Shown here: one piece after another, positions 1 through 8,344 of the stretch
How the letters are laid out: every line of letters begins with the position of its first letter
How positions within the stretch are numbered: the first letter of the stretch is position 1
From: Streptomyces sp. CB02923
GTDB lineage: Bacteria; Actinomycetota; Actinomycetes; Streptomycetales; Streptomycetaceae
DNA: 64,000 nucleotides
Reading direction: 5' to 3'
NCBI RefSeq assembly: GCF_001905005.1
Contig: NZ_LWKZ01000028.1
Span: 124,001-188,000 of the forward strand
The notes under the pieces: model-generated
Seen by the model: only the letters and a program-made list of their open reading frames with translations
Told to the model about the DNA's origin: nothing
Databases searched by the model: none
Translations under genes and position numbers: made by a program

Positions 1-213
1 GATCCTACGGCGGAACATCAAGCCTCCTGGCGGCGTACGACAACAGTGCGGCGACGTGCGGCTCTTCCAGCCTGTCCAACCTGGCGTTGATCGATGCCGA
101 TGCTAAAGAGTCCGCGTGGCCGGGGCCACTGATTCGACCAACGAGTTGCGCGGACGGCGGTTTCTCTCCCCCTGTCTTCCCCACGGCCCCCGCTCCCCCG
201 GCCCCCTTCGGGG

Positions 214-1911
214 TCAGCCGCGTACCTGGCCCAGCCAGTACAGGGTGCGGCGGACCTCCGCGGGGAACGCGCCGTGCGGGCCGTGCAGCCGTTCCGCGTC
301 GTGCAGGAGGCGGGACAGGGTCTCCTGGGCGGCGCCGCGCTCCCCGAGGGCGAGCAGCAGGTGGCCGATGGACCGCCGGATCTCCAGGGGCCGCACGGGG
401 TCGTCCGGGTACCGCTCGAAGTGCGGCAGCAGGGCCCGGTACTCGTCCAGCGCCTGCGCCACCTCGCCCAGCTGCTCCAGGCACTGCGCGGCCTCGTAGT
501 GGAACTGGAGCGCCTGCCGGGCCGCGCCGGTCCCGGTGTCGCGCCCGAACTCCTCGCCGAGTGCGCGCAGTTCCGGCAGGGCCCGGCGGTACTGGCCGTC
601 GTCCATGAGCGTGGCCGCGTACTGCTTGCGCAGGGTCCGTACGACCGGTGAGTGCGCGCCGTGCCGGGCGGCGGCCGCGGGCAGGATGCCGCCGAGGATG
701 TCCACGGCGTGCGTGATGCGGCCCTGGTCCAGGAGGCGCTTGACCTCGTCCACGGCCGCGGCGACGTCGGGGCCGCCGGTGCCCGGGGGCTGCTGGGGGC
801 TTCCGGCACCCGGGTGCCGGTGACCGCCGGTGCCCGAGGACCGCGGGTCGCCGAATCCCGCGAACGTGCGCGGGTCGGCTCCCACGGGCGGGTACGGCGG
901 CGGCGCGGCGGGGGCGGCCGGGGGCACCGCGGCGGCCTGCCGCGGCACGGCAGCCGCTGCGGCGACCGGCTGCGGGACGGCGGGCGCCGCCGCGCGGGCC
1001 GGCCACGGCGCGTGCGGGTGCAGGAACGGCCGGGTCGGGTCCATCGGCGCGCCCGCGCCGGGCCGCCCCTGGGACGCGGTGGGCAGCAGCGGCACCAGGG
1101 CCTGGTAGACCTCCTGCGCGTCGGCGGGACGCTCCTGCGGGTCCTTGCCGAGCAGCCGCAGTACGAGCGCCTCCAGCGGTTCGGGTACGTCCGCCCGGAG
1201 GCGGCGCACCGGGACGGGCGGCTCGTACAGGTGGCGGTGCAGCACGCCCAGCGCCGTGGAACCGGCGAACGGCACCTCGCCGCTGAGCAGCTCGTGCAGC
1301 AGCACACCGAGCGCGTACAGGTCCGTGTACGGGCCGACCGTGCCGCCCATCGCCTGCTCGGGCGCCATGTAGGCGGGGCTGCCGATGGGTGAGCCGGTGT
1401 GGGTCAGGCGGGTGGTGTCGGTGTCCAGGGCGGCGGCGATGCCGAGGTCGAGGACGGTGAGGGTGCCGTCCGGCTTGACCATCACGTTCCGCGGTTTCAG
1501 GTCGCGGTGGATGATCGGCACGGCGTGCACGGACGCCAGGACGGCGCACAGCTGCGCCGCGACGCTGACCGCCCACGGCCAGGGGTACGGGTCGTGCTCG
1601 GCCAGGTGGTCGGCGAGGTCGGCGCCTTCGACGTACTGCATGACCAGGTAGAGGTCGTCGTTGTCGCTGCCCGCGTCGTGGACGGTGACCAGGCCGGGGT
1701 GGTCGACCTGGGCGGTGACCCGGCACTCGCGGACGAAGCGGCGGCGCATCTCCTCCGCGTCGGGCGTGCCGGAGACCCGGTCGGGGCGCAGCAGTTTGAC
1801 GCCGACGCGGCGGTCGAGGCGGCGGTCGTAGGCGATCCAGACCTGGCCCATGCCGCCCTGGCCGAGCAGCGCGGACAGTTCGTAGCGCTCGGCGACGACG
1901 CGTCCGTTCAA
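214..1911 (-). CDS. Ser/Thr protein kinase (PknB/Hanks type) with C-terminal TPR-like region
   Basis: This is a Hanks-type kinase of 565 residues. The glycine loop GQGGMGQV is near residue 13, the catalytic loop HRDLKPRN near 135, and the metal-binding DLG (replacing DFG) near 155. SPAYMAPEQ is the activation segment. A Pro/Ala-rich linker (about 290-380) leads to a helical region (about 390-565) that looks like tetratricopeptide repeats and probably binds partners. No membrane segment follows the kinase domain, unlike PknB, so the protein is probably cytoplasmic. The start is a TTG that overlaps the TGA of the upstream membrane-protein gene as TTGA, with AAGGAGGAGG just before it, so the two are translationally coupled. 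The membrane protein may tether or sense for the kinase, which is inference. Confidence 0.9.
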   Translation of the reverse strand: MNGRVVAERYELSALLGQGGMGQVWIAYDRRLDRRVGVKLLRPDRVSGTPDAEEMRRRFVRECRVTAQVDHPGLVTVHDAGSDNDDLYLVMQYVEGADLADHLAEHDPYPWPWAVSVAAQLCAVLASVHAVPIIHRDLKPRNVMVKPDGTLTVLDLGIAAALDTDTTRLTHTGSPIGSPAYMAPEQAMGGTVGPYTDLYALGVLLHELLSGEVPFAGSTALGVLHRHLYEPPVPVRRLRADVPEPLEALVLRLLGKDPQERPADAQEVYQALVPLLPTASQGRPGAGAPMDPTRPFLHPHAPWPARAAAPAVPQPVAAAAAVPRQAAAVPPAAPAAPPPYPPVGADPRTFAGFGDPRSSGTGGHRHPGAGSPQQPPGTGGPDVAAAVDEVKRLLDQGRITHAVDILGGILPAAAARHGAHSPVVRTLRKQYAATLMDDGQYRRALPELRALGEEFGRDTGTGAARQALQFHYEAAQCLEQLGEVAQALDEYRALLPHFERYPDDPVRPLEIRRSIGHLLLALGERGAAQETLSRLLHDAERLHGPHGAFPAEVRRTLYWLGQVRG

Positions 1912-2591
1912 CGCCCCTCCTCCTTGCGGAGGTAGTCGCTCAGCTCGTCCAGTTCGGCGCGGACCCGGTCGATGCGCTGCGGGTGCGGCGGCTGCTGAAG
2001 GGGCGGCGCCGGGTGGGCCGGGGGCTGGGGGTGGGAGTGGTGCTGGGGTTGAGGCTGGTGCTGGGGCTGGAAGGCTCCCTGCGTGTGGGCCTGGGCGTAG
2101 GGCCAGTTCTGGGGCAGCGGCTCCGCGGCCTGCCCCGGCGGCAGGGGCGGCAGCGGCGCTCCGGCGTACGGATGCGGGGCGGGCGGCGTGGCGGCCGGTC
2201 CGGGGTAGCCGTACGCCGGGCCGCCCGCGCCCGGGGCCCCGTACACCGGCCAGTCGGGCGCGACGCGCTGCGCACGCCCGTCGACGACGAGGAAGTAGAC
2301 GACGGCTCCGGCCATCTGAAGGAGGATCAGGGCCACGCTGAGGTTCGTCTGCCAGGAGTCCTCGTCCCGGCCACCGCCGAACAGGATCGCGGCGACGAGG
2401 AGGACCAGGTCGGCGCCGAACACCCACCAGCCCGGCGGCCGGCGCTGCACGAGGGCGGCGCGCAGCAGCGTCACCCAGGCCAGGAAGCCGAGGCTGAGCA
2501 CGGCCACGGCCACGAAGACCACCCGCAGCAGGACGACCGTCCTGTGCGGCGCGGGACGGTGCGGCGGCGGGGCCGTGACGGGGCCGTGCAT
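1908..2591 (-). CDS. membrane protein coupled to the Ser/Thr kinase
   Basis: This 227-residue protein has hydrophobic segments at about 20-45, 53-70 and 85-103. A Pro/Gly/Tyr/His-rich cytoplasmic-looking tail (about 115-200) follows, with runs such as QPQHQPQPQHHSHPQ. A short charged amphipathic helix ends the protein (RVRAELDELSDYLRKEEG). The ATG is preceded by AGGAG at normal spacing. The stop overlaps the start of the kinase gene. I do not recognise a named family. The operon arrangement suggests it works with the kinase, for example as an anchor or substrate, but nothing in the sequence proves that. Confidence 0.8.
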   Translation of the reverse strand: MHGPVTAPPPHRPAPHRTVVLLRVVFVAVAVLSLGFLAWVTLLRAALVQRRPPGWWVFGADLVLLVAAILFGGGRDEDSWQTNLSVALILLQMAGAVVYFLVVDGRAQRVAPDWPVYGAPGAGGPAYGYPGPAATPPAPHPYAGAPLPPLPPGQAAEPLPQNWPYAQAHTQGAFQPQHQPQPQHHSHPQPPAHPAPPLQQPPHPQRIDRVRAELDELSDYLRKEEGR

Positions 2592-2647
2592 GACTGCTCC
2601 TGACGGATCAAGGCCCGGCGCGGTGCTGTGGTGCGGTACCGGGGCAT

Positions 2648-2676
2648 GCTCGAATGCGTGCGATCGAGCGTATATA
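2648..2676 (-). promoter_or_regulatory. probable promoter region of the membrane protein-kinase operon
   Basis: The 118-bp gap between the methylase-like gene and this operon holds an AT-rich TATATA stretch (about 2671-2676) unusual in this genome. Beside it is an inverted repeat GCTCGA...TCGAGC (2648-2653 and 2664-2669). The minus-strand TATATA could be a -10 element with the repeat near the transcription start. This is assigned by eye only. Confidence 0.35.
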
Positions 2677-2709
2677 CGACACCGCTGAGGCCGCCGGGGT
2701 TGTAGGAAA

Positions 2710-4824
2710 TCAGCCGGGCGTCACCGAACCGTCCGTCAGGCCGTCGTGGAGACCCTGGACCAGCTGTTCGCCCAGGCGGGCGGCGAGGCGCAGGCTCTCC
2801 TCGAAGGCGGCCAGTTCGCGGAAGCGCCGTCCGTAGCGGAGCTGGTCGGCCAGGGGCAGCCGCGGGAGCTGGAGGCGGCGGACGTCCAGGCGGGTGGCGG
2901 TGGACGCGTAGCTGCTGGCCTGGCGAGTGTTGGCGGTGCCGCGCAGGAACCCGGCGAGGAACCACGGGTCGAGGGCGGCCGGGTCGGGCCGCAGGAGGAA
3001 GAGGTTGCGGCCGAGGGCGGCGCCCGCGGTGGCCTCGTCGACGACGCGGGCGACGGCGCCGCCGCCCAGGACGGGCACCACGACGTCCCCGGCCGCCACG
3101 AGGACGGGCTCCTCAGGGGGCGCGGTGGCGGCGCCTTCAGGCAGCGCGCCGCTGGGCGCCGTACCGGCGATGACGTCGTGCTCGGTGAGGACGGCGGGCG
3201 TGGCGCCCTCGGTGGCGGTGCCGGGGCCGCCTGCGCGCAGCACGAGGGCACCGGCGCGGGCGAGTTCTCCGACGGTGGTCAGGGGCCAGCGGGCGGGCGC
3301 GGTCTGCGGGGCGTCCGCCGGTTCCGGGGTCAGTTCGGCCGTGCGGGACAGGGTGGTGGCCAGGTGTCCGCGCACCCGGGCCAGTTCGGCGAGGCCGCCC
3401 GCGGCCGGCGGGGGCGGCAGGTGCCGGGCCGGGGCCAGGTCCACGTCGTCGTCGAGGAGGTCGATGGCGGCCAGGGACCGCCGTACGCCGGGCTGTTCCT
3501 CGACACCGCCGTCCTGGTCGAACGCCTGCCAGGCCTCCAGAGCGGCGGTCCGTACGGCCTGCCAGTCGATTCTGTCCCGGCCGGGGGCGCCGCCCGCGGC
3601 GAGGGCCGCGGTGTCGACGACGAGGAGGTGCGGCGAGGGCGGCGCGGCGGAGCCCGGCCGCCGCAGCACCCACAGGTGCAGCGGGATGCCGTACGGCGGC
3701 GCGGCCCCGGCGGGCAGGGCGATGACGGCGCGCAGGGCGCCGCGGCGCAGCAGGTCGGCGCGGATGCGGCGGCCGGAGCGGCGGGAGGCGGCGGCCGGCG
3801 GCATCAGCAGGACGGCGGTGCCGCCCTCGCGCAGCCGGGCCAGTGCGTGCTGCACCCAGGCCAGTTCGGATTCGGTACGGGCCGGGAAGCCGTACTCCCA
3901 GCGGGGGTCGTAGGCGAGTTCGTCGTGGCCCCAGTTGCGTTCGTTGAACGGCGGGTGGGCGAGGACGGCGTCGGCGGCCAGCTGCGGGAAGGCGTCGGCG
4001 CGGAGGGTGTCGGCGGCGTGCACGCGCACCTGGGCGCCGGGGGCGTGCAGGGCCAGGCGCAGCGCGGTGAGCGCGGCCAGGTCCGGGTCGGCCTCCTGCC
4101 CGTACAGCTCCTGCGCGCCCTCGGCGGCGGCGGGCAGGCTGCCGGTGCCGCTCGCCGGGTCCAGGACGGTACGGGCCGGGCCGGCCAGCGCGGCCATCAG
4201 GGCGGCCGGGCCGGGCGGGGTGAGGGTGTACTGCCGGGGGTTGGCGTCCAGGTGGCGGCCGAGGAGGAACTCGAACGCCGGGGCGGCGCCGTCCTCGTCG
4301 GCGAGTTCGGCGGTGGCCCGCGCGAGGGCGGCGGACGGCAGCAGGGCGTCGTAGGTCAGGCCGTGTACGGGGTGGTGGCGGCCCAGGTGCGCGGCGAGGA
4401 CCGATTCGAGGATGGCGGGCAGCATCCCGGCCAGTTCGGTGTCGCCGGCGGCCTCGTTCAAACGGCGCCAGGCGGACGGCCGGTCGCGGACGAACAGCAG
4501 GACGGCTCCGGCGTGCCGCAGGGCGGTGGCGGCGCCGGCCGGGTGGGAGACGAGCTGCTGCCAGACCCGTTCGCGCAGCGGCACCTCGGCGAGTTTGCCC
4601 TGGGCGCGCAGCCAGTGTTCGACGTCGGCGAGGGCGAAGGTGGGACTGGTCTCCGTGCCGCCGACGGGCTGGGGGAAGCCGGTGTGGCGGCGGCGCCAGT
4701 TGCTGACCGCGGCGCGGCCGACCCCGGCCAGCCGGGCGATGCCGGCGGCGGTCACCTCGGCCGCGGGGCCGGGCGCCGTGCCGCCGTCCGGCCCGTTCTC
4801 CGTCGCTGCTGCTTTCTCCGGCAC
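2710..4824 (-). CDS. HTH - N6 adenine methylase - HsdS-like fusion protein with altered motif IV
   Basis: This 704-residue protein combines three parts. An N-terminal helix-turn-helix (about 22-75, GVGRAAVSNWRRR) comes first. A gamma-type N6-methylase core follows with motif I VLDPASGTGS near residue 220. The C-terminal third (about 510-700) resembles a type I specificity subunit, with RLDVRRLQLPRLPLADQLRY and a closing helix. Motif IV, normally NPPF or NPPY, reads AHPPFN near residue 289, so the usual Asn is His. That change may weaken or abolish base methylation. The GTG start is preceded by ACAGGAG. No restriction endonuclease or HsdR gene is adjacent. It may be an orphan modification enzyme or a DNA-binding regulator derived from one. 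It is divergent from the 5086 gene across a repeat-rich promoter region. Confidence 0.85.
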   Translation of the reverse strand: MPEKAAATENGPDGGTAPGPAAEVTAAGIARLAGVGRAAVSNWRRRHTGFPQPVGGTETSPTFALADVEHWLRAQGKLAEVPLRERVWQQLVSHPAGAATALRHAGAVLLFVRDRPSAWRRLNEAAGDTELAGMLPAILESVLAAHLGRHHPVHGLTYDALLPSAALARATAELADEDGAAPAFEFLLGRHLDANPRQYTLTPPGPAALMAALAGPARTVLDPASGTGSLPAAAEGAQELYGQEADPDLAALTALRLALHAPGAQVRVHAADTLRADAFPQLAADAVLAHPPFNERNWGHDELAYDPRWEYGFPARTESELAWVQHALARLREGGTAVLLMPPAAASRRSGRRIRADLLRRGALRAVIALPAGAAPPYGIPLHLWVLRRPGSAAPPSPHLLVVDTAALAAGGAPGRDRIDWQAVRTAALEAWQAFDQDGGVEEQPGVRRSLAAIDLLDDDVDLAPARHLPPPPAAGGLAELARVRGHLATTLSRTAELTPEPADAPQTAPARWPLTTVGELARAGALVLRAGGPGTATEGATPAVLTEHDVIAGTAPSGALPEGAATAPPEEPVLVAAGDVVVPVLGGGAVARVVDEATAGAALGRNLFLLRPDPAALDPWFLAGFLRGTANTRQASSYASTATRLDVRRLQLPRLPLADQLRYGRRFRELAAFEESLRLAARLGEQLVQGLHDGLTDGSVTPG

Positions 4825-4897
4825 CTGGCTGGCTCCTGTCCGCTCGCCCTCACCTGCCTGTGTCGCCGAGCATACCCACGAATGCGGCATCACCCCC

Positions 4898-4910
4898 TTC
4901 ACGGCGTGAA
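4898..4910. promoter_or_regulatory. 13-bp palindrome TTCACGGCGTGAA upstream of the methylase-like gene
   Basis: This is a perfect palindrome with 5-bp arms and a 3-bp centre. It lies 74 bp upstream of the GTG start of the HTH-methylase gene. Its arm TTCAC matches the core of the CGGTTCAC repeats on the other side of the divergent region, so one regulator could bind both. Confidence 0.45.
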
Positions 4911-4933
4911 TGAACCAATAACCGAATCTCGTG

Positions 4934-4962
4934 TTGACTCGGTTCACAGCTAGTGTTGTTAT
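4934..4962 (+). promoter_or_regulatory. probable sigma-70-like promoter for the 5086 gene
   Basis: TTGACT (4934-4939) and TGTTAT (4957-4962) are separated by 17 bp, a good match to the HrdB consensus. The first CGGTTCAC repeat lies directly after the -35 box, where a bound repressor would block polymerase. Confidence 0.55.
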
Positions 4963-5016
4963 TGACCCAGCGCACCACCGGTTCACACGGCGGGGCCGGT
5001 TCACCCGTCGGTTCAC
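4940..5016 (+). repeat. four direct copies of CGGTTCAC
   Basis: Exact 8-bp copies start at 4940, 4979, 4997 and 5009, all in the same orientation. The start-to-start intervals are 39, 18 and 12 bp. They cover the promoter and leader of the downstream gene and look like an operator array. Confidence 0.6.
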
Positions 5017-5085
5017 GGTGCGCCGCCGCGCGCCGCACCGCCGACCACCCGATCCAGCACAGCGCCCGGAAGGGGCCGTATCTCC

Positions 5086-5865
5086 ATGTCGCACCAGATG
5101 CACCACCCGCAGGCCCCGACGGGCGTGCCGTCGCACCAGGCCGCACGCAACGGGCTGGGGATCGCCGCGCTCGTCCTCGGCATCATCGGCGCCCTCAGCG
5201 GCCTCATCCCGCTGCTCTTCTGGCTCGCCGGCACCCTCGGCCTGCTCGCCCTGATCTTCGGCTTGGTGGGCCGCGGCCGGGCCAAGCGCGGCCAGGCCAC
5301 CAACAAGGGCATGGCCACCACCGGCGCGGTCGTCGGCGCCATCGCGCTGATCCTGTCGGTCGTCGGCGTGGTCATCACGATGACCGCGGTCAGCGACGCG
5401 GTCGACGAGATCAACAAGTCGATCGGCAGCGACTCCCGGGCGAAGCCGAAGGACGGCAAGGGCGGCTCGTCCGCGAAGACCTACCAGGGCGGCGACACCG
5501 CCGTCTACGACACGGGCCTGAACGTCACCGTCTCCAAGCCGGTCCCCTACACCGCCGACGAGATCGCCGTGGGCCACGGCGAGGGCAACAAGTCCTTCAA
5601 GGTCACCGTGCGGCTCTCGAACAAGGGCAGCAAGGACGTGTCCGGCGACCTGATCATGGTCGAGGCGCGGACCGGCAAGGACGGCAAGTCCACCGAGCCG
5701 ATCTACGACGGCAAGGTCGGCTCCGGCTTCAGCGGCTCGCTGCCGCCCGGCAAGACCGCCACCGCCGACTACGCCTTCGACGTACCGGCCGGCGCCAAGG
5801 ACCTCGACGTCCAGGTCCGCCCCGGCTTCGACCACGACGCCCTCCACTGGGAGCTCCGCCCCTGA
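5086..5865 (+). CDS. membrane protein with DUF4190-like N-terminus and DUF4352-like extracellular domain
   Basis: This 259-residue protein starts with a short polar leader. Three hydrophobic stretches follow between about 22 and 105 (GLGIAALVLGIIGALSGLIP, then a second and a third), the arrangement seen in DUF4190 proteins. After residue 140 comes a beta-rich domain (DLIMVEARTGKDGK, SLPPGKTATADYAFDVP) typical of DUF4352 'telokin-like' extracellular domains. The family is common in Streptomyces and has no firm function. The gene is divergent from the HTH-methylase gene and shares its repeat-rich control region. It ends before a strong bidirectional terminator hairpin. Confidence 0.85.
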   Translation: MSHQMHHPQAPTGVPSHQAARNGLGIAALVLGIIGALSGLIPLLFWLAGTLGLLALIFGLVGRGRAKRGQATNKGMATTGAVVGAIALILSVVGVVITMTAVSDAVDEINKSIGSDSRAKPKDGKGGSSAKTYQGGDTAVYDTGLNVTVSKPVPYTADEIAVGHGEGNKSFKVTVRLSNKGSKDVSGDLIMVEARTGKDGKSTEPIYDGKVGSGFSGSLPPGKTATADYAFDVPAGAKDLDVQVRPGFDHDALHWELRP

Positions 5866-5920
5866 CCGGCCGCGGCGATCCCGTACCCCCGGTACGGACC
5901 CGCACCTCCCGGTACGCCGA

Positions 5921-5971
5921 CAGGCCGCCGGCCCGGAACCCCGCACTGCGCGGGACCGGGCCGGCGGCCTG
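5921..5971. terminator. strong bidirectional terminator between convergent genes
   Basis: The arms at 5921-5936 and 5956-5971 are perfect 16-bp inverted repeats (CAGGCCGCCGGCCCGG and its complement) around a 19-nt loop. The element sits between the convergent DUF4352-like gene and the HNH lipoprotein gene. Confidence 0.75.
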
Positions 5972-5987
5972 TTCGCGTCCGCCGCCG

Positions 5988-6776
5988 CTACTTGGCCGTG
6001 AACCGCTCCGGAGCCTCCGTCGGGCCGCCGCCCGCGGGCAGCTTCAGCTTCGGGCACCCGCTCAGCACCTGCGTCATCGCGTCCTTCTCCCCCTGCGTCA
6101 CCCACAGCCCGTACTTCTTCTTCACGGCCACCTGGTGCGCCACGTAGTCACAGCGGTACGCCTTGTTCGCCGGGAGCCACGTCGCCGCGTCCCCGTCCCC
6201 CTTCTGCCGGTTGGCGGAGGAGTCGGCGGCGATCAGGTTCAGCGGATCGTTGGCGAGTGCGACCCGCTTGCGCCCCGGCCACTGCTGCGCGCCCTTCTGC
6301 CACGCGTCCGACAGCGCCACGAGGTGGTCTATGTCCACCTTGCTGCTGCCGCGCTCGTACGTCACCGCCTTGCCGGTGTACGGGTCGTCGGCCAGCGTCC
6401 CGGAGGCGACCTTGCAGTGCCCGTCGGTGAACCGCACCCCCTTCAGGTCCCGCTTGAGGATGTCGTCGCGCGTCCCGCAGTGGTTGCCGTCCGTGTCGGC
6501 CCAGGCCGTGCCGAAGCGGTTGCGGGCGTAACCGGTCTTGGGGGCGCGGCCCTTGACGGTGAGCGACCCGACGGCGTGCAGCGCGGTGCCGCCGGCGGCG
6601 GGAACGGGCGACGCCGCGCCGCCGTCTCCTCCGGTACCGCCGTCCTTTCCGCCGTCGGGTGTACAGCCGGTGAGGGCGAGCAGCGCGGCCAGTCCGGCCG
6701 CGGCGAGAGCGCCGCGGCGGCGGATGCCGGGCAGGTTCCTGACGTGGGGCAACGGCGTGGTCCGTATCCGGAGCAA
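5988..6776 (-). CDS. secreted HNH/DUF1524-type nuclease-like lipoprotein
   Basis: This 262-residue protein has a signal sequence with lipobox LTGC near residue 35, so it is probably anchored outside the membrane. The C-terminal half has the actinobacterial GmrSD-C/DUF1524 pattern: DIDHLVALSDAW near residue 150, then ANDPLNLIAADSSANRQKGD, then WLPANKAYRCDYVAHQ. This matches the His-Asn-His metal-binding layout of HNH nucleases. Extracellular members are assumed to degrade DNA, but activity is unproven. The start is uncertain. I chose TTG at 6776 because it gives arginines before the hydrophobic core, but the ribosome site is weak and other TTG codons lie within 60 bp. Confidence 0.8.
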   Translation of the reverse strand: MLRIRTTPLPHVRNLPGIRRRGALAAAGLAALLALTGCTPDGGKDGGTGGDGGAASPVPAAGGTALHAVGSLTVKGRAPKTGYARNRFGTAWADTDGNHCGTRDDILKRDLKGVRFTDGHCKVASGTLADDPYTGKAVTYERGSSKVDIDHLVALSDAWQKGAQQWPGRKRVALANDPLNLIAADSSANRQKGDGDAATWLPANKAYRCDYVAHQVAVKKKYGLWVTQGEKDAMTQVLSGCPKLKLPAGGGPTEAPERFTAK

Positions 6777-6863
6777 GGGGACATCCCATCTCAAAACAGG
6801 CGACAATACCGGCCGGTTCGACGGCCTCGGATATCTTTTCGGAAGTTGAGAGTAAGGACGCCC

Positions 6864-8327
6864 ATGGACACGGCCGCAGCAACCGCGACCAGCGGCAGGA
6901 CGTCGCCCGTGCCCGTCACCGGGACCGGCTTCGCCCCCGCCCCCGGCCGGCTCCGCACCCGTACCGCCGCGCTGCTCGGCCCGCGCCTGCTCCCCTACTG
7001 GACCGCCGCGGCCTTCTTCGCCGTCTTCGCCCTGATCTCCGCCCTGCGCTTTCGCGCGATGCAGACGTCCTCCTGGGACCTCGGAATATTCGAGCAGGCC
7101 GTACGGGCCTACGCGCACCTGCGGGCCCCGGTCGCCGACCTCAAGGGACCGGGCACCAACCTCCTCGGCGACCACTTCAGCCCCGTGCTGGTCCTGCTCG
7201 CCCCGCTCTACCGGCTCTTCCCCGGCGGCCTGACGCTGCTGTTCGCGCAGGCCTTCCTGTTCGCGCTGTCCGCCCTGCCGGTGACCCGGACCGCCGTCCG
7301 CCTGCTGGGGCAGGGCCGGGGGCTGGCCGTCGGCGTCGCGTACGGACTGTCCTGGGGGCTGCAGAAAGCCGTCGACTTCGACTTCCACGAAATCGCCTTC
7401 GCCGTACCGCTGATCGCCTTCGCGCTCGAAGCGGTGGTGCGCGGCCGCTGGACCGCGGCGGTCTGCTGGGCGGCGCCGCTCGTCCTGGTCAAGGAGGACC
7501 TCGGGGTGACCGCCGCCGCCATCGGCGCGCTGATCCTCGTCCGCGCGCGGCGCGCCGTGCCGCTCGCCGTCGGCCTGACCGTCTTCGGCCTCGCCGCCAC
7601 CGCCGTCACCCTCGGCGTGATCATTCCCGGCTTCAACGGCTCCGGCTCGTACGACTACTGGAACAAGCTCAGCGGCGCCGACGGCCCGGCCCCCCGCATC
7701 CCGCCGGACACCGCCGTACGCACCCTGCTGTGGATCCTGCTGCCCACCTCCGGGCTGCTCGCGCTGCGGTCACCGCTGCTGCTGGCCGCGCTGCCCACGC
7801 TGGGCTGGCGGTTCATCTCCCACGAGCCGCATTACTGGGGCATCGACTGGCACTACAACGCGGTCCTGATGCCGGTGGTCTTCCTGGCCCTGGCCGACGC
7901 CCTGCCGCGCACCCTGGTCTCCGCGCGCCCCTGGGTCCGGACGTACGCCCAGCACCTGCCCGCCGCCGTACTGGCCGCCGCGCTCGCCCTGACCACCACG
8001 CTCCCGCTCGCCCGCCTCACCGAGGCCGCCACCTACCGCAAACCGCCGTCCGCGACGGCCGCCGAACGCCTGCTGGAACGTATCCCCGACGGCGCCACGG
8101 TCGAGGCCGACATACGGCCCATCTCCCGGCTGACCGACCGCACCCGGGTCTTCTGGATAGGGGACACCCAGGGCATCGCGCCCGACTACGTCGCCGTGGA
8201 ACTGCGCGACGGCCGCAAGCCCGAACAGGCCCTGGACGACGCGGGCCAACGCCACCCCCAGGGCGTGTACAGCGTCCTCGGCACCGCCGGTGGCGTCGCG
8301 GTATTCCAGCGGACGGGCCGCCTCTGA
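6864..8327 (+). CDS. DUF2079 family multi-pass membrane protein
   Basis: This 487-residue protein has about ten hydrophobic segments. An early loop carries SSWDLGIFEQAVRAY and LLGDHFSPVL, and later come DFHEIAFAVPL and WGIDWHYNAVLMPV. These acidic and His-containing motifs are the hallmark of DUF2079 proteins, which resemble GT-C glycosyltransferases. A C-terminal extracytoplasmic part (about 385-487) follows. The likely role is transfer of a sugar from a lipid carrier, by family analogy only. The ATG follows AAGGACGCCC. It is divergent from the HNH lipoprotein gene, and the next gene begins 18 bp downstream. Confidence 0.85.
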   Translation: MDTAAATATSGRTSPVPVTGTGFAPAPGRLRTRTAALLGPRLLPYWTAAAFFAVFALISALRFRAMQTSSWDLGIFEQAVRAYAHLRAPVADLKGPGTNLLGDHFSPVLVLLAPLYRLFPGGLTLLFAQAFLFALSALPVTRTAVRLLGQGRGLAVGVAYGLSWGLQKAVDFDFHEIAFAVPLIAFALEAVVRGRWTAAVCWAAPLVLVKEDLGVTAAAIGALILVRARRAVPLAVGLTVFGLAATAVTLGVIIPGFNGSGSYDYWNKLSGADGPAPRIPPDTAVRTLLWILLPTSGLLALRSPLLLAALPTLGWRFISHEPHYWGIDWHYNAVLMPVVFLALADALPRTLVSARPWVRTYAQHLPAAVLAAALALTTTLPLARLTEAATYRKPPSATAAERLLERIPDGATVEADIRPISRLTDRTRVFWIGDTQGIAPDYVAVELRDGRKPEQALDDAGQRHPQGVYSVLGTAGGVAVFQRTGRL

Positions 8328-8344
8328 CTGCGTACGGTGGCCCG

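Noticed and set aside
1..106. Minus-strand fragment ending LLSYAARRLDVPP near the left edge
   Set aside because: It looks protein-like for about 25 residues but has no start codon with a ribosome site and no recognisable family, so no gene is called in 1-213.
203..213. CCCC-TTCG-GGG hairpin just after the kinase stop as a terminator
   Set aside because: The stem is only 3-4 bp and is not followed by a T tract, too weak to call.
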